From Synechococcus sp. JA-2-3B'a(2-13) (GTDB lineage Bacteria; Cyanobacteriota; Cyanobacteriia; Thermostichales; Thermostichaceae): DNA of 64,000 nt. Position 1 is the first letter of the stretch. Every line of letters starts with the position of its first letter. Below are positions 36,820 through 44,948 of the stretch, one piece after another. Location of the stretch: the NCBI RefSeq assembly GCF_000013225.1, contig NC_007776.1, forward strand, positions 2,362,501 through 2,426,500, in the 5' to 3' direction. The notes beneath the pieces were generated by a model. The model made no database searches. It saw nothing but the letters and a program-made list of their open reading frames with translations, and was not told the DNA's origin. A program made the translations under genes and the position numbers.

Positions 36820-37269
36820 GGGCTGCGCTTTTGAGAGATTTGAGAGTTGGACAACTGTAATTGTTTCAAACTGAATTGAAAAGGTTTCCAAGCACTCCCC
36901 CTTTCCTTCGCAAAGAGAGAAGACCAAAAGACAATCCTGCTGCTCGGAAGGACTTAGTCACTTCAGTTTAGGGTGAGACGCCTGGGCAGCTGAGAAAAGC
37001 CCTGTGGCCCCATGCATGTTTCATGCATGTTTTAGGTGTGGGTACAGTGTCCCAGTTTGAATCGAAATGACCAACCACAGGTTGTCAGCGCTGACAACTG
37101 CTGACCGGATGGGTAGCACATCTAAAAATCAAGACAAAAATCGAGAGAGATTTTCCAGACCTGACCCATCTGCCCCAATTTTTTGTAGAGTGACGGCAGG
37201 TGAGCCGGATCCCGCGTTGAAGCCCAGTAGGCGGCGGTGTGAGGGCGGTGTGAGATCCAAAGGTCAAGC
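36820..37269. other. Intergenic interval with an 18-bp palindrome
   Basis: About 450 bases with no convincing gene. It holds repeated CATGCATGTTT words (37013-37034) and a perfect 18-base palindrome (37081-37098). Short frames here do not resemble proteins. It probably contains the promoter for the next gene. Confidence 0.6.
37081..37098. promoter_or_regulatory. Perfect 18-bp palindrome, possible operator
   Basis: GTTGTCAGCGCTGACAAC is fully self-complementary, 172 bases upstream of the nuclease-like gene. Neither LexA nor NtcA consensus fits. No protein can be named. Confidence 0.5.
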
Positions 37270-37917
37270 ATGCGAACCATCCCTATTGTCAAGTCCGCCA
37301 TGCAACGGCTAAAGTCCATGCTGCAAAAATCCCTGCGTTCTGCTCCGACTTCCCCCGGCTCCAGATCCTCGCTTGTATCCAATGGACGGAGCCTGATCAA
37401 GCTGGGCAGCTTTCTGGCCTTGCCTTTGATATTCTCGACATTGCCCGCTTGGGCTTTAACAGTGATGGCGCGTCCAGATCTGCGCGACCTCAAACGTGCA
37501 ACCGTGTTTCGGGTGGTCAACTACAACACCCTGGTTGTTCAGCTTGAAGGGGATTTGGATTTGCGGCTGGTGCAACTGATTGGGATCGATCCCTTGCCTG
37601 ACCCGATCAACCCCAACTGGACGGAGTTGCGCGGACAAACCCCTCTGGCAGTTTACAATGCCGGCCAATATCTGCAGACTGCTCTGCTGGGACGTGAGGT
37701 GTTTTTGGAGTTGGATCCTGCCCTAGCCCCTGCTCCCACCTTGCCTGCCTACGTTTGGCAAGCCAACACCCTCATCAACCAGGAAATGCTGTTTTTGGGG
37801 CACGGCCTGTTGTCGCCACAAACCGATGGCTTGAAGTACGGCCCCATTCTTACTGAAGCTGCCGATGCAGCCAAAAGACAAGGACGCGGCTATTGGACAA
37901 CCTACGGCCCTCGCTAG
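37270..37917 (+). CDS. Secreted thermonuclease (SNase)-fold protein without the catalytic residues
   Basis: 215 residues. A signal or anchor sequence lies at about 41-63 (LIKLGSFLALPLIFSTLPAW, then AL). The rest matches the staphylococcal-nuclease fold in order: VFRVVNYNTLVVQLEGDL, DLRLVQLIGIDPLPDP, LLGREVFLELDP, LPAYVWQANTLINQEMLFLG. In active enzymes an Arg precedes the LIGIDTPE strand, Glu ends it and a second Arg lies in RxLAYV. Here these read Q, L and P. It is probably a binding or structural protein. Assignment to the fold is moderately sure. Confidence 0.7.
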   Translation: MRTIPIVKSAMQRLKSMLQKSLRSAPTSPGSRSSLVSNGRSLIKLGSFLALPLIFSTLPAWALTVMARPDLRDLKRATVFRVVNYNTLVVQLEGDLDLRLVQLIGIDPLPDPINPNWTELRGQTPLAVYNAGQYLQTALLGREVFLELDPALAPAPTLPAYVWQANTLINQEMLFLGHGLLSPQTDGLKYGPILTEAADAAKRQGRGYWTTYGPR

Positions 37918-37956
37918 AGACCAAGCCAAACCCAGAGCTGGAATTGCCAGCCTGTT

Positions 37957-37976
37957 TGTTGAGAATAATCTCAACA
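37957..37976. promoter_or_regulatory. Second isi-type inverted repeat (candidate Fur site)
   Basis: TGTTGAGA-ATAA-TCTCAACA, a perfect inverted repeat with the same arms as the one downstream of the isi promoter. It lies 40 bases after the nuclease-like gene and upstream of no obvious gene. Confidence 0.55.
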
Positions 37977-38210
37977 GCCATCTTCCGCCGGTCGGTGAGA
38001 GCATGACTCTAGTCAATAATAAGCTCAACTATACTGAAAATAATGTATAATATGTTCAGTACGGATTACTACCAGTTGATCTTTCTGTTTACTTTCGAGT
38101 CTGCCAACATGGTAGCCAAAGCAAAGCAGAAAATTGGTAGTAAGACGACACGGAAACTGCGCTTTGGGTATTCTACTCAAAGCTTTGCGGGATACCGCCA
38201 TTCTGTTTGG

Positions 38211-38230
38211 ACTCCGTCCCGCTAACGCGA
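38211..38230. repeat. Dispersed 20-bp repeat, intergenic
   Basis: ACTCCGTCCCGCTAACGCGA, the commonest form in this window, downstream of a short open frame and upstream of rbcR. Confidence 0.9.
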
Positions 38231-38538
38231 ATGGAAACAAACAGAATGCTATCGCTGCATAGTTGAACAGTGATGTTCAGCAGTGTTCAGCGTAAATGTA
38301 TCAGGTAGGTATTGTGGGCATAGCTGCTCCGAATGGCAGAGAAACAGCCCGAAGATTCTGAGCTCTCCTCTCCACTCTTGGCTGGTCACCCCCCAGAGCC
38401 GAGCTGCCGGGAAAGGGTTGAGCTGCTCTCTTGGGATTTCTCGCTTGTTTATGATGATCTCGTGTGGGTTTCCAAACGCGGGCTGCCCAGCTTTTCAGGG
38501 AAACGTAAGGGATCCCACTGTGGGGTTTGGAGTTCCCT

Positions 38539-39489
38539 ATGGCGGATGAGTTGCCATTTACCTTAGATCAGCTCCTCATTGTGCGGGCAATTGCCCAGCA
38601 GGGTAGCTTTCGCCGTGCTGCCGATAGCCTGTTTGTCTCCCAGCCTGCCGTCAGCTTGCAAGTACAGAACCTGGAGCGACAGTTGGGGGTGGTGCTGTTC
38701 GACCGCAGTGGGCGCAAGGTGGAGCTGACGGATGCCGGGAAAGTGGTGCTGCAGTACAGCGAGCGCATCCTCAAGCTGTGCCGTGAGGCCGTCGAGGCCC
38801 TAGCGGATTTGCAGAAAATGGAGGGGGGGCATCTGGTTCTGGGGGCCAGCCAAACGGTGGGCACCTATGTCATGCCTTCTTTGATCGCCCAATATCACCG
38901 CCGCTATCCACAAATTTCCGTACAGCTCTTGGTGCAATCCACGCGGCGAATTGCCCAGAAATTGGTGGACGGCCAGTTGGACGTGGCCATTGTTGGCGGG
39001 GAGATCCCCTTTGAGCTGCAGCGGCACTTGAAGGTGATGGCTCTGGCGGAAGATGAATATGTGTTGGTCGGTGCTCCCGGGTGTGCCATCGACTCTCCGG
39101 CTCTTGTGGATCTGCTGGCTTTGCCCTTCATCACCTTGGATCCCCAGTCTTCCACTCGGCAAACCATCGATCGGGTGCTGAACCGCCACGGCATTAACCC
39201 GGCCCAATTGAACGTGCGGCTGGAACTCAGCTCGATTGAAGCAATCAAAAATGCTGTCCAGGCGGGTTTGGGGGTGGCCTTTTTGTCTACGGTGGCAGTG
39301 GGATCCGATGTGGAACAGGGGCGGTTCCGGAAGCTGGCGGTGGAAGGGCTACAGATACGGCGTACCCTCTGGCTGGCTTTTAACCCGGAGCGCTATCAAT
39401 CGCAGGCAGCCACCCGCTTCCTCCAAGGGCTGCTGACCCGCCAAGACTGGCTGAAAACTCCCCCGCCCCATTTGCAGTTGATCGGCTAA
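38539..39489 (+). CDS. rbcR: LysR-family regulator RbcR-type
   Basis: 316 residues from the ATG giving MADELPFTLDQLLIVRAIAQ; an upstream TTG adds four residues. The HTH is FRRAADSLFVSQPAVSLQVQNLERQLGVVLFDR. The effector domain opens with LVLGASQTVGTYVMPSLIAQ and DVAIVGGEIP, which is the pattern of RbcR/CmpR/NdhR in cyanobacteria. These regulate Calvin-cycle or inorganic-carbon genes with metabolites as co-regulators. The neighbours give no clue to the target. I favour RbcR; NdhR or CmpR cannot be excluded. Confidence 0.85.
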   Translation: MADELPFTLDQLLIVRAIAQQGSFRRAADSLFVSQPAVSLQVQNLERQLGVVLFDRSGRKVELTDAGKVVLQYSERILKLCREAVEALADLQKMEGGHLVLGASQTVGTYVMPSLIAQYHRRYPQISVQLLVQSTRRIAQKLVDGQLDVAIVGGEIPFELQRHLKVMALAEDEYVLVGAPGCAIDSPALVDLLALPFITLDPQSSTRQTIDRVLNRHGINPAQLNVRLELSSIEAIKNAVQAGLGVAFLSTVAVGSDVEQGRFRKLAVEGLQIRRTLWLAFNPERYQSQAATRFLQGLLTRQDWLKTPPPHLQLIG

Positions 39490-39673
39490 GTTGCGATGCG
39501 TTACGGCCTTTTCCGAGTTGATGGGATCCCAGGTAGATTCCGGTGGATTGAGCAGGATCCCTGTTCAAAGAGATACGAGAGATATTTCCGTATAGGTGCA
39601 TTCGCTGTAGCCAATGCTGCTCCGGAAGAAACTGCATCTGCTGAATCTGTCTGTGTCTACTGACCCCAAGCCG

Positions 39674-40588
39674 ATGACCAGGCAAACGCTGTTGGAACGA
39701 CTCCCCCTGGCCAAGCGCTTGGCGGAGTTACAGGCCCGCGTTCAAGAGATCCCGCTGCACAGGGTGAAATTGGAAGGGTTGAACATCGCAGGGGCAGAGT
39801 CCTGCTGGGCTGCCTATCGAGACTGGGGAAAAGGGATCCCACTGCTGTTTCTGCATGGCTTTATGGCCACTCACGCCAACTGGTGGCCGCTGATGCAAGG
39901 GTTGGGAGACGAATATCGCTGCATTGCCTTAGATTTGCTGGGGTTCGGGCAGTCTGGCCAACCGGCCTTGCGCTACGACATCGCTGCAGAAGTGGAGTTT
40001 GTGCGCGGATTTGTCCAAACGCTGGGCCTACCTGCTCCGGTTTTGGTGGGCCATTCCTTTGGGGGATGGGTGGCAGCGGCCTATGCAGTACGGTATCCGC
40101 TGAGGGGATTGGTCTTGTTGGCTCCTGCCGGGATCCGCGACGACGGCTTTGTGAGACGCTACAACCATTTGCGGCCCTTGCTTTGGGAAAGCGCTTGGGT
40201 AGATTGGTTGCTGCGGGCGATCACCCCCTTGGCCCGCTGGTGGCATTGGGAAGACCAACTGGCCCAGCTCTTGTGGTTGCGCGGATCCCTGCGCCAACAG
40301 CCAGTCGCTCGGCAATTTCTTCGACAACGTCTGCGCCCGCAAGCTGCCGTCGATACGGTTGAACGTTATCTCCAACACATTCAGGCCCCCACACTGGTGA
40401 TCGCCGCCGAACAGGACGACACCATTCCCCTCTGGCACTGCCAAACCTATGCCGAAGGGATCCCTGGGGCTCAGCTCAAGATCCTGGCCGGGGCCGGCCA
40501 CGCCATCCCTGCCTTGCATGGGGAACAGGTGCTGCCCCTAATTCGGGAATTTCTCGACACAGCCCTTTCCGCACAATGCGGGCTTTGA
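39674..40588 (+). CDS. Alpha/beta hydrolase
   Basis: 304 residues from MTRQTLLERLPLAKRLAELQ; an ATG 60 bases upstream adds a dubious tail. Key positions are the oxyanion region FLHGFMATHANWW, nucleophile GHSFGG, acid in AAEQDDTIP and His in GAGHAIPALHGE. A cap region with PLARWWHWEDQLAQLLWL is hydrophobic. Related cyanobacterial proteins include haloperoxidase or esterase-like enzymes, but the substrate is unknown. Confidence 0.85.
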   Translation: MTRQTLLERLPLAKRLAELQARVQEIPLHRVKLEGLNIAGAESCWAAYRDWGKGIPLLFLHGFMATHANWWPLMQGLGDEYRCIALDLLGFGQSGQPALRYDIAAEVEFVRGFVQTLGLPAPVLVGHSFGGWVAAAYAVRYPLRGLVLLAPAGIRDDGFVRRYNHLRPLLWESAWVDWLLRAITPLARWWHWEDQLAQLLWLRGSLRQQPVARQFLRQRLRPQAAVDTVERYLQHIQAPTLVIAAEQDDTIPLWHCQTYAEGIPGAQLKILAGAGHAIPALHGEQVLPLIREFLDTALSAQCGL

Positions 40589-40705
40589 GCTGGGGCTGTA
40601 GCGTATGGCCGAGAGAGGAATGCCGCTTGCCAGATGGCGATGCCCGATAGGCGACGGAGCGCCGCCCAAGGGGAACGCCTGACCCTAACCAGCGGGCGGT
40701 TTCTG

Positions 40706-41818
40706 CTAGAAACCCATCAGACGAGCAACAGCGGACAGCTCAGGGACAACGCCGGTGTGGATAGGAGCGGATCCCTGGTGGCTGGCCGTGTCCGGATCCT
40801 TAAGGCCATTGCCCGTCAGCACGCACACCACCTGTGCTCCAGCAGGCACCTGCTCTCGCCATTTCAGCAATCCTGCCACCGAGGCCGCGCTGGCCGGCTC
40901 GCAAAAGATCCCTTCTTCGGATGCCAGGAGACGATAGGCTGCCAGAATCTCCTCGTCGGTGACGCTATCCACCTGACCGCCGCTCACCTGCACTGCCGCC
41001 TTGGCCTTCACCCAACTGGCAGGATTGCCGATGCGAATGGCCGTGGCCACCGTCTCTGGGTGTTCCACCACCCGGTTCAACACCATGGGGGCAGCACCGG
41101 CAGCCTCGAAGCCGTAGAGACGAGGGCGACGGGTAGCCTTGCCCTGCTGGCGGTACTGGCAAAACCCCATCCAATAAGCCGTGATGTTGCCCGCGTTGCC
41201 CACCGGAATACAGAGCCAATCGGGGGCATCCCCCAAAGCATCCACCACCTCGAAGGCGGCGGTTTTCTGCCCTTCCAAGCGGAAGCGGTTGACCGAGTTC
41301 ACCAGGGCCACTGGGTAGGTTTCCGCCAGCTGCCGCACCATAGCCAGCGCTTGGTCGAAGTTGCCTTGAACGGCGATGATCTCCGCCCCGTACATCAGGG
41401 TTTGGGCCAGTTTGCCTTTGGCCACGTAGCCATCGGGGATCAGCACATAGGCCCGCAGACCTCCTTTGGCCGCAAAGGCAGCAGCCGCCGCCGAGGTGTT
41501 GCCGGTGCTGGCGCAGATGATCGCCTCTGCCCCTGCCTCTTTGGCCTTGGACACGGCCATCGTCATACCCCGATCCTTGAAACTACCGGTGGGGTTGAGG
41601 CCCTCCAACTTCAGGTAAACTTGACAGTCTCGCCCCAGCCGTTGGCTCAAAGCCGGGGAAGGCACCAGAGGCGTGTTGCCCTCATGTAGCGTGACCACAG
41701 GTGTGCTGGCGCTGACGGGGAGCCATTCCCGATAGTGCTGGATCAGGCCGGGCCAAAGCCCCACTTGCGCGCGGGATCCGGCTATACGAGGGGGATGGGT
41801 GGGATTCAGGGTCGCCAT
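40706..41818 (-). CDS. thrC: Threonine synthase
   Basis: 370 residues from [20 protein letters not shown]; an ATG nine codons upstream is unlikely. PLP-fold motifs: [30 protein letters not shown] (Lys Schiff base), [37 protein letters not shown] and [14 protein letters not shown]. The last step of threonine synthesis from phosphohomoserine. It is the short bacterial/archaeal type. It lies alone on the minus strand, 116 bases downstream of the menF stop. Confidence 0.95.
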   Translation of the reverse strand: MATLNPTHPPRIAGSRAQVGLWPGLIQHYREWLPVSASTPVVTLHEGNTPLVPSPALSQRLGRDCQVYLKLEGLNPTGSFKDRGMTMAVSKAKEAGAEAIICASTGNTSAAAAAFAAKGGLRAYVLIPDGYVAKGKLAQTLMYGAEIIAVQGNFDQALAMVRQLAETYPVALVNSVNRFRLEGQKTAAFEVVDALGDAPDWLCIPVGNAGNITAYWMGFCQYRQQGKATRRPRLYGFEAAGAAPMVLNRVVEHPETVATAIRIGNPASWVKAKAAVQVSGGQVDSVTDEEILAAYRLLASEEGIFCEPASAASVAGLLKWREQVPAGAQVVCVLTGNGLKDPDTASHQGSAPIHTGVVPELSAVARLMGF

Positions 41819-41934
41819 GCCGCAGAGGACACCGAGGCTAATCAAAGACCAGCTTTCTCACTGTAGCTGTTCGTGGAGGGGTTCGTATCCACCTCCCGCA
41901 GCGGCGGCAGAAACATCTTCCTGATCCCCTCTCT

Positions 41935-43581
41935 TCAGAAGCTGGGGAGCAGAGGAGCTGCAGGTCGCAAGGCCAGAGCCTGCACCAGAGAGCGCAACTT
42001 CAGACGAATCTCGGCCAGCTCTTGCTCTGGGTTGGAGTCAGCCACAATCCCGGCACCGGCATACAAGCGGGCCCAATTCCCCCGAATTAGGGCGGAGCGG
42101 ATCCCCACCACAAACTCGCCATTGCCCTGTAAGTCTACCCAGCCCAAGGGAGCGGCATAGCTGGAGCGATCAAAGGGTTCCAACCGCTCTAGCCACTGCA
42201 GCGCCGCCTGTTGGGGATACCCTCCCACCGCTGCCGTCGGGTGGAGCTGGGCCAGCAGATCGAACAGATGTACATCGGCGGGGAGCTCCGCCTCGATCAA
42301 GGTTTGCAGATGCTGGATGTTGGCTAGACGGAGCAGCCGCGGTTGCGGGGAAATGCAGGGATCCATCCCCAACCGACCCAGAGCCTCCTGGATCGAGCGC
42401 ACCACCCACTGGTGTTCGCGGCGGTCTTTGGGGCTGCGGAGCAGCTCCTCGGCCAACTGGCGATCCTGGACAGGGGTGGCGCCGCGGGCGGCGGAGCCGG
42501 CTAAGGCATCGATCTGCACCCGGCCTTGCCACACGGAAAGCAAGCGCTCCGGGGTGGCCCCCAAGAAAACCTGGGGAAAGGCCCCCTCTTGGACCAGGGG
42601 GAGAGGCCTGGCCGGCAAATTCCCCCGAGCATCTGCCTCCAAGGACTTCGGCCCGCTGACGCCAGCGGCAAAGGCAAAGATGCTGCAATCGGGATGATCT
42701 TTTTCCAGGTAGGCCAGCAGGGACGGGATTGACGGCGGGACAGGCAAGTGCAGATCCACGGCTTCGGCCAGCACCACTTTCTCCAGGGATCCCGCCTGAA
42801 TCACCTGCAGGGCTTTTTGGATGCGCGCCAAGAGGGGGGCTTCCTCCAAGTTCACTGGCACAGGAGCTTGCAATTCCCACGAGGGCAAGGGGGATCGAGA
42901 AAGGCGCTCCATTTGGGCAAAAAAGGCGGTGATCTGCCCGGCCAAAGCCGCTAGGTCGCTCTCGGGGTCGATTTCCAGATTGAGCCGCGCCACCGCCAGA
43001 GATCTCCAGGAGCCTGGTACCTGCAACAGTTGCCAGCGCGGCAGCACCAGCGCCGCCCCCCCATCACTCCTGGGGCTGAAACTGAGGCGACAGAAACACA
43101 GAGGGCGTTCCTGCCGGCTGTCTGGGAATCTTCCCACTTCCGAGGGCTCCGTTCTGCCAATGCAAGCGGCATGGACGTGGGGCTGCAGCTCTTCTACAAA
43201 GCTCCGTGCCGCCCGCAAGCCCCCTTCTCCCGCGAGATCAACCTGCCGCAGGGATCCCCATCCCAACACCCGCACCCTTTCCCCGTGGGCCTTGTGGGAG
43301 AAATAACAGTAGCTCGGGAATCGGTTCGTGGGGAGCGAACCCAGCCTCTGGGCCAGCACCGCCAGCGGATCCAGCTCTGGGATGGGCTGCGACAAGCTGA
43401 GGATTTGGGGCACGCCCCGCGCCCGCGCCATCTGTTGGCAGGCGGCTAGGAAGGGATCCCAGTGGCGCCGATCCCTCGCCTCGTCCGTCCAGGTAGAAGT
43501 GCGAGTCGGCGGCCATGCTCTCGGCCACTCCAGGCACTCAAGCGTACCGTGGGCATTCCAAGGGGAAAGAGAAGAGGTCAT
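41935..43581 (-). CDS. menF: Isochorismate synthase (MenF)
   Basis: 548 residues from MTSSLSPWNAHGTLE. The chorismate-binding domain is clear: SLEKVVLAEAVDLHLPVPPS, FLGATPERLLS, IDALAGSAARGA, SPKDRREHQWVVRSIQEALG, LLAQLHPTAAVGGYPQQAAL, EPFDRSSYAAPLGWVDLQGN and ARLYAGAGIVADSNPEQELA. It commits chorismate to phylloquinone (vitamin K1), the A1 cofactor of photosystem I. It is divergent from menA, 271 bases away, the usual cyanobacterial arrangement. Confidence 0.95.
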   Translation of the reverse strand: MTSSLSPWNAHGTLECLEWPRAWPPTRTSTWTDEARDRRHWDPFLAACQQMARARGVPQILSLSQPIPELDPLAVLAQRLGSLPTNRFPSYCYFSHKAHGERVRVLGWGSLRQVDLAGEGGLRAARSFVEELQPHVHAACIGRTEPSEVGRFPDSRQERPLCFCRLSFSPRSDGGAALVLPRWQLLQVPGSWRSLAVARLNLEIDPESDLAALAGQITAFFAQMERLSRSPLPSWELQAPVPVNLEEAPLLARIQKALQVIQAGSLEKVVLAEAVDLHLPVPPSIPSLLAYLEKDHPDCSIFAFAAGVSGPKSLEADARGNLPARPLPLVQEGAFPQVFLGATPERLLSVWQGRVQIDALAGSAARGATPVQDRQLAEELLRSPKDRREHQWVVRSIQEALGRLGMDPCISPQPRLLRLANIQHLQTLIEAELPADVHLFDLLAQLHPTAAVGGYPQQAALQWLERLEPFDRSSYAAPLGWVDLQGNGEFVVGIRSALIRGNWARLYAGAGIVADSNPEQELAEIRLKLRSLVQALALRPAAPLLPSF

Positions 43582-43852
43582 GCGCAAGAAAAAGAAGACG
43601 ATCCCACCTTGGCCGAAAACAGGACACCCGTCGATGGAGACCGGCAGAAGATGACTTTAGGATAAGAGATTAGGAGAAGGGCCGGCAGCCTGAGCTTCTG
43701 GGGGCCAGATCTGAGGAGCTTCTTCACGGACTGCAAAGTTTCTTAGCATCCTGGGGGATGCTTTCTCAGGCGCTCTACCCTACAGAGCAGATGGTTGTAG
43801 ACAGATCCAGAGACAGGCCCCAGAGCAGGCTTGCTCCCCAAGGAGAATTCGC

Positions 43853-44794
43853 ATGCATCCAGATGTCAGCCAAGTGCAGCCAGCAGCAGAGGCCGCATGG
43901 AGCAACCGCTCTCGCCGGCAATTGTGGATGGCTGCCCTCAAGCCCCCCATGTACAGTGTGGCGATCATGCCCATCTGGGTGGGATCCGCCATTGCCTACG
44001 CCCAGTCAGGGGTGCTGGACTTGGGGGTTTTGGGGGTGTTTTGGGGAGCTGCCATCTGCATCTTGGCCTGGGTCAACCTCAGCAACGACGTGTTCGATGC
44101 CCAGACAGGGGTGGACAAAAACAAACTCCACTCGCTGGTCAACCTGACGGGCAAGCCGGGGCAGGTGTTTTGGGTGGGGAATGCCTTTTTGGCCCTGGGT
44201 CTGCTGGGGATCCTGTGGCTGAGCTGGCGGCAATGGGATCCGACGGTGCTGCTGTTGGTGCTGGTGGCCTGTGGGCTGGGCTATGCCTACCAAGGGCCGC
44301 CCCTGCGCCTGGGCTACCAGGGCCTGGGGGAGATCCTCTGCTTTTTCAGCTTTGGGCCGCTGGCGGTCTCGGCTGCCCACTACAGCCAAAGCCAGACTTG
44401 GTCGCTGCCGGGGTTAGCGGCCTCACTGGTGGTGGGAATGGCGACCAGCTTGATTTTGTTTTGTTCCCATTTCCATCAAGTGCAGGATGACTTAGCCTGT
44501 GGCAAGCGCTCGCCGGTGGCCCGCCTGGGAACCTTGCGCTCGGCCCGCCTCATCCCCTGGCTCTGCGGCAGCCTTTTTGGCCTGATGCTGCTGTTTGTGG
44601 GGCTGGGGATCTTTCCGGCTTGGACACTGCTGAGTTTGGCGGGGATCCCGTTTGCAGTGCGGCTTTCCCGCCTGCTGGGTACCTATCACGATCAGCCGCA
44701 GCGGATTAGCCACTCCAAGTTCATCGCCGTCAGTCTCCATTTTTGGCTGGGGCTGTTTCTGGGGCTAGGGTTCATCCTCAGCCGCTATGGCTGA
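43853..44794 (+). CDS. menA: 1,4-dihydroxy-2-naphthoate phytyltransferase (MenA)
   Basis: 313 residues with AAGGAGAATTCGC before the ATG. A UbiA-family prenyltransferase with eight or nine helices. The first Asp-rich motif is NDVFDAQTGVDKNK and the second region is HFHQVQDDLACGKRSPVARL. It attaches a phytyl chain to DHNA in the thylakoid membrane. It stands divergent from menF. Confidence 0.93.
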   Translation: MHPDVSQVQPAAEAAWSNRSRRQLWMAALKPPMYSVAIMPIWVGSAIAYAQSGVLDLGVLGVFWGAAICILAWVNLSNDVFDAQTGVDKNKLHSLVNLTGKPGQVFWVGNAFLALGLLGILWLSWRQWDPTVLLLVLVACGLGYAYQGPPLRLGYQGLGEILCFFSFGPLAVSAAHYSQSQTWSLPGLAASLVVGMATSLILFCSHFHQVQDDLACGKRSPVARLGTLRSARLIPWLCGSLFGLMLLFVGLGIFPAWTLLSLAGIPFAVRLSRLLGTYHDQPQRISHSKFIAVSLHFWLGLFLGLGFILSRYG

Positions 44795-44948
44795 AGGCTG
44801 AAAAGTCGGCTTAAGGCTAGGTGTGCGCGGGATCCCCCCGGTGCAGCCGGCAAAATGGGATAAGCTACAGCCTAGAGTGCTAGCTCAGAGCGTTGGCTCC
44901 AAGGGGAGTGGTCAGTTCGGGTCGAGGTGAGGCGGCAGCAAGAATAGG

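Larger units (their letters stand above)
37918..38538. other. Intergenic interval with an isi-type inverted repeat and a dispersed repeat
   Basis: About 620 bases. It contains an inverted repeat like the isi operator (37957-37976), an AT-rich stretch with TATAAT (38046-38051), a possible 57-codon frame (38052-38225, MFSTDYYQLIFLFTFESANM) and one dispersed repeat (38211-38230). Longer frames at 38283-38566 look accidental. A small RNA under iron control is possible but unsupported. Confidence 0.55.

Noticed and set aside
38052-38225. 57-codon frame with a TDYYQL start like nicotinate phosphoribosyltransferase
   Set aside because: Only the first few residues match; the rest is unrelated and contains the dispersed repeat. 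Kept only as a possible small ORF.
38283-38566. Overlapping open frames upstream of rbcR
   Set aside because: No family pattern, odd composition, and the end overlaps the rbcR start.
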